Source: Tannerella serpentiformis (lineage in GTDB: Bacteria > Bacteroidota > Bacteroidia > Bacteroidales > Tannerellaceae). From it: DNA of 64,000 bases. The position numbers and the translations under genes are program-made. This document shows positions 16,555 through 25,084 of the stretch, piece after piece. The DNA is taken from contig NZ_CP028365.1 of the NCBI RefSeq assembly GCF_003033925.1, positions 2,232,001-2,296,000 of the forward strand, read 5' to 3'. Numbering within the stretch: position 1 is the first letter of the stretch; each line of letters starts with the position of its first letter. The notes under the pieces were generated by a model. It ran no database searches, was not told the DNA's origin, and saw only the letters and a list, made by a program, of their open reading frames with translations.

Positions 16555-17799
16555 ATGAACATTAAATGGATGCTACTCTCCTGCGCGTTATTGGCAGGGC
16601 TCACCTCGGGCTGCGAGGAAAAAACGGAAGAGGCACCACCGCGCAACTCTTACGAACTGAATCGGCGCAATAGCGCGAGGCTCCTTTTGGGTATAGCGAC
16701 GGATCTGATGCGAGAAGATCGGTTTATCCTGGTGCACATTTCCGACGCGCACCTCTCGAGCTGGTCGAGCAACAATCCGTGGCGCCGTCCGGAGAATCTG
16801 ATCGAGGCTGTCAACTTTGTCAACCGTCCGCCGACCAAAGTGAACGCCATGGTTGCCACGGGCGACTTCATTTCGAACTCGCCAAAGACACCCCGACAGA
16901 CGGCCTTGGCCTATCTGAGCGCCTTTGCCACCCATTACTTCAACGCGAACCTCGTCCCCTCCTTCGTTTGCACCGGCAACCATGACGGTAACATGATCAA
17001 TCCCGCGCCCGAGGAGTGGATCACCCGCGAGGACTTCTATTCCGCCGTCACCGCGAGGATCAACTACCCCGTCTATACCGACGGGCGCAGCAACTATTAC
17101 TACACCGACCTGCCGGACAGCCGTGGCGGCCGGATCAGAATCATCGCCCTCGACGAGATGGATCGTACCTACAACGCCGAGAACACCCAGCGCATGGCGG
17201 TATACTCCCCGCGCCAGATCGAGTGGCTCACGCACGTGGCGCTAAAGCAAGGAATGACGGCAGGGCATAGCGTGATCGTCCTCTTGCATCATTCGCTCCC
17301 CTCGGACAACGCCACGGCGCGCCGTTACATCGCCAACGAGCACGTTTATTCGTGGTACATGATCCCGGAAATCATCGAAGCCTTCCGCAGCAAAACCCAC
17401 TTCCAGAAGCGATACCCGAATAAAGTCGTCCCCGGGGATACGCTCACCGTGGATGCCGATTTTACCCAGGCACCGGGGGAATTCATTTGCTATATGGGTG
17501 GCCATGTTCATACCTATTTGAATTACGAAGTCTCGTGGATGTCGAACATCAACCGTGCGCTGCCCAAGCAGCAGGTGCTGGTGGCGAACAACATGTCGCC
17601 GTCGGAAAAGAATCCCCTGTCGCCTATCGAACGTCAGCCGCGCGGCACCCAGAATAATACGTTCAACATCTACGCCATCGACACGCGGGAGAAGATGATC
17701 TATGTCACCTTTTTCGGCGCCACCTTGTCCTATTACCCCCGCGTGATTACCCTCAATTACGGCAACGCGCCCATCAACGATCTCACGAAGGGGAAGTAA
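16555..17799 (+). CDS. Calcineurin-like metallophosphoesterase lipoprotein
   Basis: The 414-residue protein has a lipoprotein signal (lipobox LTSGC, Cys20) and a two-metal phosphoesterase domain: HISDAHL (about 61-67), ATGDF (about 102), CTGNHDGN (about 140-147), VLLHHSLP (about 243) and GGHVHTY (about 313-319). These give the Asp/His/Asn ligands of the family, so it should hydrolyse a phosphoester in the periplasm or at the cell surface. The substrate is unknown. It is followed by a strong hairpin terminator shared with the converging rlmB gene. Confidence 0.88.
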   Translation: MNIKWMLLSCALLAGLTSGCEEKTEEAPPRNSYELNRRNSARLLLGIATDLMREDRFILVHISDAHLSSWSSNNPWRRPENLIEAVNFVNRPPTKVNAMVATGDFISNSPKTPRQTALAYLSAFATHYFNANLVPSFVCTGNHDGNMINPAPEEWITREDFYSAVTARINYPVYTDGRSNYYYTDLPDSRGGRIRIIALDEMDRTYNAENTQRMAVYSPRQIEWLTHVALKQGMTAGHSVIVLLHHSLPSDNATARRYIANEHVYSWYMIPEIIEAFRSKTHFQKRYPNKVVPGDTLTVDADFTQAPGEFICYMGGHVHTYLNYEVSWMSNINRALPKQQVLVANNMSPSEKNPLSPIERQPRGTQNNTFNIYAIDTREKMIYVTFFGATLSYYPRVITLNYGNAPINDLTKGK

Positions 17800-17819
17800 G
17801 ACAGCTTCTTCTAACCAGT

Positions 17820-17876
17820 AAGCCCTGCCTGCGAAGCCCTGAGGTGTGAATACCTCGGACTTGGCAGGCAGGGCTT
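17820..17876. terminator. Bidirectional terminator hairpin
   Basis: The 13-bp arms AAGCCCTGCCTGC (17820-17832) and GCAGGCAGGGCTT (17864-17876) enclose a smaller hairpin with arms CTGAGGT and ACCTCGG. It lies between the converging phosphoesterase and rlmB genes and can serve both strands. Confidence 0.8.
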
Positions 17877-17900
17877 GTCGTTTCTGCGCCGCGGTGCAGC

Positions 17901-18638
17901 CTATCCACGCTGTCGCAGGGCCTCGTAGAGCAGTACGCCGGCGGCCACAGAGACGTTCAGGGAGGCGATTGTTCCGCGTTGTGGGATGCGCACCCACTCG
18001 TCGCACAGTTTGAGGTGCGCGGGCGCCACTCCTGTGTCCTCGGCGCCCATCACGATCGCCGTGGGACCGGTATACGTGATGTCGGTGTACGTCGTGCTCG
18101 CTTTTTCGGTGGCAGCCACCAGGCGCACGCCGCTGTCGCGCAGGAATCGGAGGGCGCTGTGTAGGCTCCGCTCCCGACAAACTGGGACGACGTTGAGTGC
18201 TCCGGCTGACGCCTTCATCGCGTCGGCCGTGGCGGAGGCGCTCCCCTCGGTCGGGATCACAAGCGCGTCGACGCCGACACATTCACACGTGCGCGCGATG
18301 GCTCCGAAGTTGCGGACGTCGGTCACCCCGTCGAGCAGGACATATAAACCGTCGCGCCCCTGCTCATAGACCGCGGGGACGATGTCCTCGATCCGTTGGT
18401 AGGTGATTTCAGCCACGAACGCGATAACGCCTTGATGGTTTTTTCGGGTGATCCGGTTGAGGCGCTCCACAGGAACGTGTTGCACGGGGATCAGCCTGCC
18501 GCGCAGGAGGTCGTGGAGCTCGCGGAGGAGCTCGTTACCCTGTCGATCCTTCTTGATGAGGATTTTATCGATGTCTCGCCCGGCTTGCAGGGCCTCCATG
18601 ACGGCGCGAGTACCGAAGATGATGTGGTTGTCGGTCAT
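17901..18638 (-). CDS. rlmB: 23S rRNA (guanosine-2'-O-)-methyltransferase RlmB-like (SPOUT)
   Basis: The 245-residue protein has the N-terminal substrate-binding domain (IIFGTRAVMEALQAGRDIDK) and the SPOUT methyltransferase domain with its knot motifs: LDGVTDVRNFGAIARTCECVG (motif 1), AIVMGAEDTGV (motif 2) and IPQRGTIASLNVSVAAGVLL (motif 3). It methylates a ribose 2'-O in rRNA, by homology G2251 of 23S rRNA, using SAM. It lies 55 bp downstream of recN on the same strand, at the tail of the dnaN-recN-rlmB cluster. Confidence 0.92.
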   Translation of the reverse strand: MTDNHIIFGTRAVMEALQAGRDIDKILIKKDRQGNELLRELHDLLRGRLIPVQHVPVERLNRITRKNHQGVIAFVAEITYQRIEDIVPAVYEQGRDGLYVLLDGVTDVRNFGAIARTCECVGVDALVIPTEGSASATADAMKASAGALNVVPVCRERSLHSALRFLRDSGVRLVAATEKASTTYTDITYTGPTAIVMGAEDTGVAPAHLKLCDEWVRIPQRGTIASLNVSVAAGVLLYEALRQRG

Positions 18639-18693
18639 TTTGTCGGAAATAATAGGGAAGTAGTATCTGGTGGATAGGTAGGCTGGGAAATGC

Positions 18694-20355
18694 TTATTTC
18701 ATGTCGAGAAGCTCTCGTGCGTTGGCGATGGCTGCATCCGTGAGTGAGGCACCGCTAAGCATGCGCGCGATCTCACCGACACGCTCGTCTGGGGTTAATG
18801 GGCGGATGCGAGTCAGGGTGCGATCGGCCGTATCCTCCTTATAAACGTAGTAATGGGCCGCTCCCTTGGCTGCGATCTGGGGCTGGTGCGTGATGGTGAT
18901 GACTTGCATGCGGTGTCCGAGGGTCTGCATGATGTCGGCCATACGATCCGATATGTCGCCGGACACTCCGGTGTCGATTTCGTCGAATATGATGGCGGGC
19001 AAGGCCGCAAATCCCGCGATCATGGCCTTGATACAGAGCATGAGGCGCGAAATCTCTCCGCCTGAAGCGGTCTGCGCCACCGGACTGAGGGCTTCGTTCT
19101 TGTTGGCCGAAAAGAGGAAGGCCACCTCGTCCATACCGTCCGCCGCGGGACGGGCGCGCCGGGTGAAGTCGATCCGAAAACGTGTGTTGGGGACACCCAG
19201 CGTGCGCATCCGCTCCGCAATTTCTCGCTCGACACCAGCCGCCGCCTCGGTGCGGCGCCGTGTGAGCGCGTCGGCCTGGGTCAGCACGTCTTGCAGAGCC
19301 TCGTCGCGCTCGCGGGTGAGGGCTGCAAGGCGTTCGTCGAACGAATCGATGGCCGCGAGACGGGCCTCGAAGTCGGCCTGAAGGCTGAGGAGCGCTTCGA
19401 CAGACTCCACTCGGTGCTTGCGCTGCAAACTGTAGATGATGTTCAGACGATCATTGACGTACGTCATGCGCTCGGGATCGAAGTCGACATCCTCCTTGAG
19501 GTGATCGATATCCGCGTACAAGTCTTCGAGATCAAGCCTTGCGGTGCGGATCCGCTCGGCGTAATCGGCCGCTCCCGGCAGGTAGTCCTTGATTCCCTCC
19601 ATCAGCCCGAGCGCCTCATGCAGGCGGATCAGGGCCCCCGCGTCGTCGTCGCCCAGCATGCTCGCGGTGCGGAAGAGTGCTTCGCGGATCTCTTCGGCAT
19701 GCGACAACGTCTTCAGCTCCTCCTCGAGCTCCGCTTGCTCACCCTGCTTGAGTCGCGCGGTCGTCAATTCCTCGACTTGGAAACGGAGATAGTCCTCGTT
19801 CTGATTATTTCGCTCAGCGGCATCCTTTAGCTCGTCCAGCCGGCTCTCCGCGTCGCGGTAAGCCCGGAATCGCTCGGCGTACGCACGCTGAAGATCCACC
19901 GTTTGCGCCATCACGTCGACCACGTTGAGCTGAAAACGCGTGTCGGCCAGAAGCAGGTTCTGGTGCTGGGAGTGAATATCAATGAGATGCCCACCCAGCT
20001 CCTTGACCGTGGCCAGCGAAACGGGCGTATCGTTAATGAACGCGCGTGACTTGCCCGTTGCGCTCAGCTCGCGACGAAGTAGGCAGGAGGTGGGATCATA
20101 TTCGAGGTCATTTTCTTGGAAGAACGCCTCGAGGCCATAGGCCGAGATGTCGAACTCGGCCTCAATAACGCACTTGTCGGCTCCCGCGCGTGCGCTTTTG
20201 GCATCTGCACGCCCGCCAAGGACGAGTGCGAGTGCGCCGAGGATGATTGACTTGCCGGCGCCGGTCTCACCGGTGATGACGGAGAAGCCTTGATCGAAGG
20301 TGATATCCAGTCGGTCGATGAGCACAAAGTTTCGTATGTGAAGCGATTTAAGCAT
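18694..20355 (-). CDS. recN: DNA repair protein RecN
   Basis: The 553-residue SMC-like ATPase acts in double-strand-break repair. Walker A is GETGAGKS near residues 30-37, a long coiled coil covers about 160-370, and the C-terminal half has the signature TASGGEISRLMLCIKAM, Walker B PAIIFDEIDTGVSGDISDRM and the H-loop VITITHQPQIAAKG. The length is standard. It is followed by rlmB. The conserved upstream neighbour, the DUF4835 gene, is now about 16 kb away because of the inserted island. Confidence 0.97.
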   Translation of the reverse strand: MLKSLHIRNFVLIDRLDITFDQGFSVITGETGAGKSIILGALALVLGGRADAKSARAGADKCVIEAEFDISAYGLEAFFQENDLEYDPTSCLLRRELSATGKSRAFINDTPVSLATVKELGGHLIDIHSQHQNLLLADTRFQLNVVDVMAQTVDLQRAYAERFRAYRDAESRLDELKDAAERNNQNEDYLRFQVEELTTARLKQGEQAELEEELKTLSHAEEIREALFRTASMLGDDDAGALIRLHEALGLMEGIKDYLPGAADYAERIRTARLDLEDLYADIDHLKEDVDFDPERMTYVNDRLNIIYSLQRKHRVESVEALLSLQADFEARLAAIDSFDERLAALTRERDEALQDVLTQADALTRRRTEAAAGVEREIAERMRTLGVPNTRFRIDFTRRARPAADGMDEVAFLFSANKNEALSPVAQTASGGEISRLMLCIKAMIAGFAALPAIIFDEIDTGVSGDISDRMADIMQTLGHRMQVITITHQPQIAAKGAAHYYVYKEDTADRTLTRIRPLTPDERVGEIARMLSGASLTDAAIANARELLDMK

Positions 20356-20504
20356 GAGGGCTATGTGAACTAAAAACTAATAGTGATGATCTAAAAATGT
20401 GTGTTTTTGAGGGAGAAACACGAAGCGAAAGTCTGAAAATTCGGGGATTTTTGGCCGATCCATAGGCGAGGGCCTCAAAATGAAGTGTGTTTTGGAGCCG
20501 TTCC

Positions 20505-20596
20505 TCGGGATATTTAATACCCTTCGGAACGTGGTGAAATACCGTTCGGAGGTGGTCATAATCACGTTCCGAACGTCATTAAATATGGTTCGGGAG
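20505..20596. repeat. 22-bp repeat array, left part (split by the island)
   Basis: Four units of an AAATAC-based repeat start at 20515, 20537, 20559 and 20581, a strict 22-bp step, with GTTCGGAACG-like words between. The same 22-bp repeat, in both orientations, occupies 35,982-36,230 on the far side of the mobile island. This suggests one original intergenic array between recN and the DUF4835 gene. The rest of 20,356-20,504 shows no gene. Confidence 0.8.
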
Positions 20597-20832
20597 AAAA
20601 CTATTTAGAAATATCCCTCTGTAAAAGAAGAAGTTAGTCGGTCGTAGACATTGGATAGGTAACGAAGTAGAAACGAGCGAAGCGCTTGGGGTTGCTAGAA
20701 TCTGCACAAACAAAGGGCGCTTGTCATTTGAGGGTGCAATGTTACTATGACTATTTGAAAAACAGGCGTTTTTGATGTAATTCTTTCGGTTTGGGAAAGG
20801 TCGGGATGGATGGAGCGGATGAATGTCAAACA
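20597..20832. other. Non-coding left end of the island
   Basis: AT-rich sequence downstream of the mobA stop. No gene is seen. The words AACTATT and CCCTCTGTAAAAGAAGAAG near the edge resemble, in inverted orientation, sequence just inside the right end and may be recombinase arm sites. Confidence 0.35.
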
Positions 20833-21828
20833 TCATATCCCCCTCCCTCGCTTCTTCTTTTTCCCGGTTTGGTTTCTTAAGCGCCGTTGCCATGCGATCT
20901 CGGCGTAGTCTGCGCCGTGTGTCTGTAGAGCTGTGACCTCTCCAGTCTTCGAAAGAAGGCTTTCCGCGGTGTCTAAAGCGGTGTTTACAACGGAACCTGT
21001 GACTTGTATGATAGAGGTACTGTCTTTCGTAGGGCTCATGGAGGAATGGGCGAAGGGGATGATGGGCTTCTGCGCATTGCCGATTTCGAACTGTTTCGGC
21101 AGGGTGCGAAAACCAAACTCACGACCGATCTCGGAGGCCTTGAAACTGTGCTCGCCGTAGGTAAACTTCAGCCCGTAGACTTTGCCCTGTTTGTTTTTCA
21201 TGCGGTCGATCGTGACGCCGCTTTGGTGGAGTTCGTAGAGGAACATGGAGTGACCCGACAAGCCTTTTCCGCGGTGTTTGTCCAGTAGGGTGTAGCAGAT
21301 GCTCCGCACTTGTTGCTTCGTGCGGTCTCTTGCCGGATTGGCTTGGGCTTTTCGATGCGGTCGCGCGGAGTGGACTTCGTTGGCGATGGTCAGCCCGTAC
21401 TTGCGGCTGAGTTCTTCGGCCACTCTCGCCGCACGATTGCTCACGAATGTGGTGTTGTAGGCCTGCCCACCGAGACTGATCCGATTGGCGATGATGTGGA
21501 TGTACAGGTTGTCAGTGTCCTTATGCGTGACGGACACCCATTGATGGTCGTCCAGCCCCATCTGCTTGGCAAAGAGCAGTGCGAGGCGGTTCAGGGTCTT
21601 GAACGTCATCTGCGGCTCGTCCTGCGGGGCGATGCCGATCTCGATGCGCAGGAACTTGTTTTTGCAGCGACTGTTGTAGTCGCCAATCAGCCTCATCTCC
21701 TCGTGGATCTCCTTTGGCGTTTCGCCACAGAGGTTGTGGAGGGCGAGAAGCCGGCCGAGCTTTCCCTCGCGAAAGATGTACTCCAGCGCGTTGCCTCCGT
21801 GTGCGATGGCCTTACACTTTGCGATCAT
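20833..21828 (-). CDS. mobA: Relaxase / mobilisation nuclease MobA
   Basis: The 331-residue MOBP-type relaxase would nick the island's oriT. It starts MIAKCKAIAHGGNALEYI, as Bacteroides relaxases do; this ATG at 21828 is preferred to a TTG three codons upstream. The metal-binding motif HKDTDNLYIHIIANR (about 102-116) has the HxDxxN...HxH layout. The C-terminus is highly basic (GKKKKRGRG). It is short for a relaxase, without helicase or primase domains. The gene overlaps the end of mobC by 17 bases, which suggests coupled translation. Confidence 0.88.
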   Translation of the reverse strand: MIAKCKAIAHGGNALEYIFREGKLGRLLALHNLCGETPKEIHEEMRLIGDYNSRCKNKFLRIEIGIAPQDEPQMTFKTLNRLALLFAKQMGLDDHQWVSVTHKDTDNLYIHIIANRISLGGQAYNTTFVSNRAARVAEELSRKYGLTIANEVHSARPHRKAQANPARDRTKQQVRSICYTLLDKHRGKGLSGHSMFLYELHQSGVTIDRMKNKQGKVYGLKFTYGEHSFKASEIGREFGFRTLPKQFEIGNAQKPIIPFAHSSMSPTKDSTSIIQVTGSVVNTALDTAESLLSKTGEVTALQTHGADYAEIAWQRRLRNQTGKKKKRGRGI

Positions 21829-22216
21829 GGTCTTCAATATTTAAGCGCTTAAATACCTCCTCGGGGACCCGATAGCGGGAGCTGAAGAACCGCTTAAAAG
21901 CGATCTTGGCATAGGTGGCGAGTGCCTTCGTCGCGTCTACCCAGGAGACGTCCTTGACCTTAATCAGGTTAGAAATGTGCGCGTAGAATAGCGCTGTCTG
22001 ACGGAGGATGGCGAGCGCTTCCTTCTCGTTGTCACCCATCGGAGGGACGGCGATGACGGATCCACCCAGTAACATCTCGCGGCAGTAGTCGGAGTATTTC
22101 CGCCCCGCGTTTGTGGCTCTCGAACGGATCCGCTCCTTCTCCTCGGCCGTGCATCTGACCTTGATAAAGGCGGTCTTGTTCGGCTTCTTGTCTTCCTTTT
22201 GGGGGTGTCTTTTCAT
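21812..22216 (-). CDS. mobC: Relaxosome accessory protein MobC-like
   Basis: The 134-residue protein begins with a basic stretch and a ribbon-helix-helix-like segment (KTAFIKVRCTAEEKERIRSRATNAGRKYSDYCREMLLGG), the pattern of Bacteroides MobC/BmgB proteins that bind oriT and help the relaxase. The C-terminal half is helical. Its 3' end overlaps mobA. A candidate oriT hairpin lies about 100 bp upstream. Confidence 0.8.
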   Translation of the reverse strand: MKRHPQKEDKKPNKTAFIKVRCTAEEKERIRSRATNAGRKYSDYCREMLLGGSVIAVPPMGDNEKEALAILRQTALFYAHISNLIKVKDVSWVDATKALATYAKIAFKRFFSSRYRVPEEVFKRLNIEDHDRKV

Positions 22217-22312
22217 GTGGATAGGTCTTTTCTGTGGTACTTATTCTATGGTTCGGGCCGATGAGAACGGATGTGATTACGGCCCTCTCCACCGACCGAC
22301 AGGGGCGGGGGA

Positions 22313-22348
22313 GCAAGCGCAGTTTGTGGGAACAAACTGACGTCTTGC
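22313..22348. promoter_or_regulatory. Candidate origin of transfer (inverted repeat upstream of mobC)
   Basis: Arms CAGTTTGT (22320-22327) and ACAAACTG (22332-22339) flank a GGGA loop and are themselves enclosed by GCAAG (22313) and CTTGC (22348). Position upstream of mobCA is where oriT is found in small Bacteroides mobilisable elements. A terminator for the upstream DUF3408 gene is the alternative. Confidence 0.4.
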
Positions 22349-22481
22349 ATTACCGTCGTCACGCTCCGTTACATACCCTATAATGTTTCTTACAATCACA
22401 GCTTGCTGTGCATTCAGGCAGTTGTTGATTGCTTGACGTGCTTATCGTTCGTGAACTCTTTGATGAATCTGTGTACTTGGA

Positions 22482-22847
22482 TTACAGCTTTCGCCACTCC
22501 TCGATCTCCTCGTCGTAGTCTTCCAAATGGGCACGCACGATGCGCTCCACGAAGCTCGAGAGGTTGGCGCCTCGATCTCCCAATCGACGGACAACGAAGT
22601 CGGCGCGCTCCTGAGTCGCCCGACTGAGGTAGACCGCCCGACGATCTGTCAGCTTGGCGGGGACGAGGAAGGTCTGCTTGTAAGCCTCCAGCGTCCCTCG
22701 TCTCATTTTGGCGCTGATGCGTTTCGGTGTGAGTGCACTCTCGGCATGCACGGATTGCCCGGATGGCTCTGCTTCCTGTGGATGCGTTTCTCCCAAATAG
22801 ACGTCGAGAAACTCCCGATCTGCTTTGTTGGTGTCTTTCTCTTTCAT
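22482..22847 (-). CDS. DUF3408 family protein
   Basis: The 121-residue protein has an unstructured acidic N-terminus and a conserved C-terminal domain (RRGTLEAYKQTFLVPAKLTD; FVVRRLGDRGANLSSFVERI; HLEDYDEEIEEWRKL) typical of DUF3408, a family found almost only in Bacteroidetes conjugative and mobilisable elements. It is thought to be a ribbon-helix-helix-like accessory. The ATG at 22847 starts MKEKDTNKADREF; longer upstream frames read into the primase gene. It follows the primase by 5 bp. Confidence 0.82.
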   Translation of the reverse strand: MKEKDTNKADREFLDVYLGETHPQEAEPSGQSVHAESALTPKRISAKMRRGTLEAYKQTFLVPAKLTDRRAVYLSRATQERADFVVRRLGDRGANLSSFVERIVRAHLEDYDEEIEEWRKL

Positions 22848-22852
22848 GGTTG

Positions 22853-23803
22853 CTATCTCCTTTTTAGTTTGATTGTGTGGGTTGGTTTGGTTGTGATTGG
22901 AGCTTGTCCATGTTGTTCTCGTAGGCGACGGATGCGGTTGACATGGAATTCGTTGAGATCCTTGCATCCTTGGTAGTGTACGGCCATGTCTTCCACCAGA
23001 AACCCAGCTTCGATGAACGTGCCCAAGGTTCGCCTTCCAGCGTCGTCATTATCGAGGAACGCACGAAGGACCGTGATGTGCCGCTCGCGCAAGTAACGGA
23101 TGCACCGCCCGACATTAGCCACAGAGTTCATCACGAGGCAATGGTTACCGACCTTTTCTTTCATTGAAAGGAAGGAGAGGAAGTCCATGAAGCCTTCGAA
23201 GAGGCAGACTGGCTGCCGCCTGTCGGGAAAGATGGGTGTAATGTCCTTCGGCGCTAGTGTACCCTTGAACAGCCCGGTGCCCCGTAGTTCGTAGCCGCCC
23301 GAGGCATTGGCAAAGCCGATGACTTCGTACTCCCGTCCCCTCACTTCGTAGCGGACGCATCGGAGGAAGGGCCAGGCCCGACCGAGGTCGATACACCGCT
23401 CTTTTGTCAGGTAGTCTTGCAAATGTGGCGGAAGGTCATCCGATATGCCGATCAATTTTCTTCCTCCGTCTGTTCTCTCGGGGCTATGAAGGTGGGATTC
23501 CGTCCGCGGGTAATCGCTCGTCGTGCGACCGAAAATCATCTTCCCCAAACAGCGGATGGCCTCCGGAAGGGTGCACCCCTCGAGCCGCATATAGAGGTCA
23601 ATAATGCTACCTCCACGGCCCTCGGAATAGTCGATCCACAGGTTCTTCTCGGTGTCTACCTTGAAGCTGGGGTGGCGTTCATCCCGCAATGGTGAACGGT
23701 ACATTGCATAGGCCGCCAGCCGTCGGACGGGCGTGATGCCTTTACTTTCCAAGTACGCCGTGATGGGGTACCGCCTGATGGTCGATAGGTTTTCTTCTTT
23801 CAT
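22853..23803 (-). CDS. Toprim-domain primase-like protein of the mobile element
   Basis: The protein has about 316 residues, with an N-terminal CHC2-like region (YAMYRSPLRDERHPSFKVDT, in which the zinc-binding Cys residues are replaced) and a C-terminal toprim domain (PVCLFEGFMDFLSF with the catalytic Glu, and LRAFLDNDDAGRRT with the DxD-type Asp pair). Such proteins prime replication of the transferred strand. The ATG at 23803 is chosen over a TTG three codons upstream. The VirE/DUF3987 helicase gene often found next to it is absent. Confidence 0.85.
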   Translation of the reverse strand: MKEENLSTIRRYPITAYLESKGITPVRRLAAYAMYRSPLRDERHPSFKVDTEKNLWIDYSEGRGGSIIDLYMRLEGCTLPEAIRCLGKMIFGRTTSDYPRTESHLHSPERTDGGRKLIGISDDLPPHLQDYLTKERCIDLGRAWPFLRCVRYEVRGREYEVIGFANASGGYELRGTGLFKGTLAPKDITPIFPDRRQPVCLFEGFMDFLSFLSMKEKVGNHCLVMNSVANVGRCIRYLRERHITVLRAFLDNDDAGRRTLGTFIEAGFLVEDMAVHYQGCKDLNEFHVNRIRRLREQHGQAPITTKPTHTIKLKRR

Positions 23804-24288
23804 ACTGATCAAACATTGAGATGGGGAATGAAATGGTGTGGTGTTTTATTGGAATGCAAGTGATTTAAGATCAAACGCCCGTACTTTTTGGCTTCTTCTT
23901 ACTACAAACTACAATCGCCATAATCGACTGTTTCCCAATAGCATCCATGCAAATCGAAGTCACTACGCGGCTGACTACATGTTGCTACTACAGATTTGAA
24001 GGAGGGGAGTTCAGTGATCCACTGAAGTCATTTATGTTGCTTCTATCTGCCTGTTTGGTTGGTTTGGATGAGTTTTCGGGGGGTGAAAGTGTGATGAGCA
24101 TCCCCGGCATCCAAGCATGCAGCGCATTCCGGCATGATGTTGCGTCTGTTTGCTGCCGATTTCTTCAGAGAATAGGCTTTGCAAGGAAGTGATTCGCCCA
24201 TCCGATAAGACAAAATGGCATTGAAAGGAAAAGAGCTTAGAGACGATTCGCAGGTTGATATCTGCATTCAAATGCCGCTGTTTTCCGA
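23804..24288. other. Intergenic part of the island, no convincing gene
   Basis: Short open frames occur on both strands (for instance 23947-24192 plus and 24032-24271 minus) but their translations are Cys- and Ser-rich and match nothing I know. This gap may mark deletion of a replication gene between primase and the excisionase-like gene. Confidence 0.4.
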
Positions 24289-24490
24289 ATGAACGGCAGC
24301 TGCACCCATGCTATGCCAGCCATTTCCTCACTGTTTTGCGAACGACTCTACATCAGCCCTCGCACTTTGCAGGATTATCGCGATCGAAAGATCATCCCCC
24401 TACACGCAGTTCGCCGGTAAGATCCTTTACAAGGTCTCGGATCTTGAAAAGATCTTGGAGGAGGATTACAAAGGGAGAAGCTCCTTATGA
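24289..24490 (+). pseudogene. Frameshifted helix-turn-helix (excisionase-like) gene
   Basis: From ATG 24289 one frame gives ...CERLYISPRTLQDYRDRKIIP, then breaks at the run CCCCC near 24398. The next frame continues PYTQFAGKILYKVSDLEKIL followed by EEDYKG to the stop at 24490. Joined, these make the end of a typical Bacteroides HTH_17/excisionase domain (LHISPRTLQ-Y-D-GxIPY-Q-GxKIxYK-D). One extra C is enough to explain the break. The N-terminal part is also short, so the gene is probably dead and the island perhaps fixed. Confidence 0.65.
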
Positions 24491-24556
24491 ACAACCGTCC
24501 AAGCGAATAGAGGATTCTGCAAATAATATGCAATATCAGCATGTTACATCGGACAG

Positions 24557-25003
24557 ATGAGATCAAATCGTCATCTTTGCAACGTGATAAGGAAAAAGGC
24601 ATATTTATTCAATCTGTGGCTGGCAACACTGTTGGTGCTGTCAGTTACTTTTTTGCCTCATCACCACCATTTGAAAGCGGTGTGCTTTACGGAGGAAATC
24701 TGTGATGTTGACGGTAACATCAACGATCAGCACACGGCACATCACGCTACAGAGCAGGAATCAAACTCAGAAGACTGCTCTATTGACCAAATCAAGCAAA
24801 TATTTATAGGAGAAAAGGGCCTGCAACAACTCAAGCAGGCTGTTTCACAACAGGCACATATGCTGTATGCTGTGGTATTGTCCATTCTCGCAATACCTCA
24901 AGCCGACGTTTCACCTTATGAAAAAGCATTCCAAGAGCCGCTAATCCGCTTTTTAGATTGTTGTATTTCATCGGGTGGATTGCGTGCACCTCCCATACTG
25001 TAA
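24557..25003 (+). CDS. DUF6769 family protein of the metal-efflux operon
   Basis: The 148-residue protein has an N-terminal hydrophobic segment (LFNLWLATLLVLSVTFLP) immediately followed by HHHH, then a His/Cys/Asp-rich stretch (ICDVDGNINDQHTAHHATEQ). It fits the DUF6769 type that precedes CusA/CzcA genes in Bacteroidales. It is probably a periplasmic or membrane-anchored metal-binding protein. A GTG at 24584 (VIRKKAYLF) is an alternative start, since a near-consensus -7 box (CATCTTTG) lies at 24569. It precedes the czcA gene by 81 bp. Confidence 0.72.
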   Translation: MRSNRHLCNVIRKKAYLFNLWLATLLVLSVTFLPHHHHLKAVCFTEEICDVDGNINDQHTAHHATEQESNSEDCSIDQIKQIFIGEKGLQQLKQAVSQQAHMLYAVVLSILAIPQADVSPYEKAFQEPLIRFLDCCISSGGLRAPPIL

Positions 25004-25084
25004 TTATATCTCGTTGTTTTTCTCGGGATCTGCAAGAAGCGGATTCCGGCAATTTCACACACATATAATTCACAGTATAGAAAC

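Noticed and set aside
20377-20893. Minus-strand small ORFs at the left edge of the island
   Set aside because: They run through the 22-bp repeat or non-coding island end, and their translations show no domain or signal.
23947-24271. Small ORFs on both strands between primase and the HTH pseudogene
   Set aside because: Cys/Ser-rich translations with no recognisable domain, overlapping on opposite strands, without promoter boxes.
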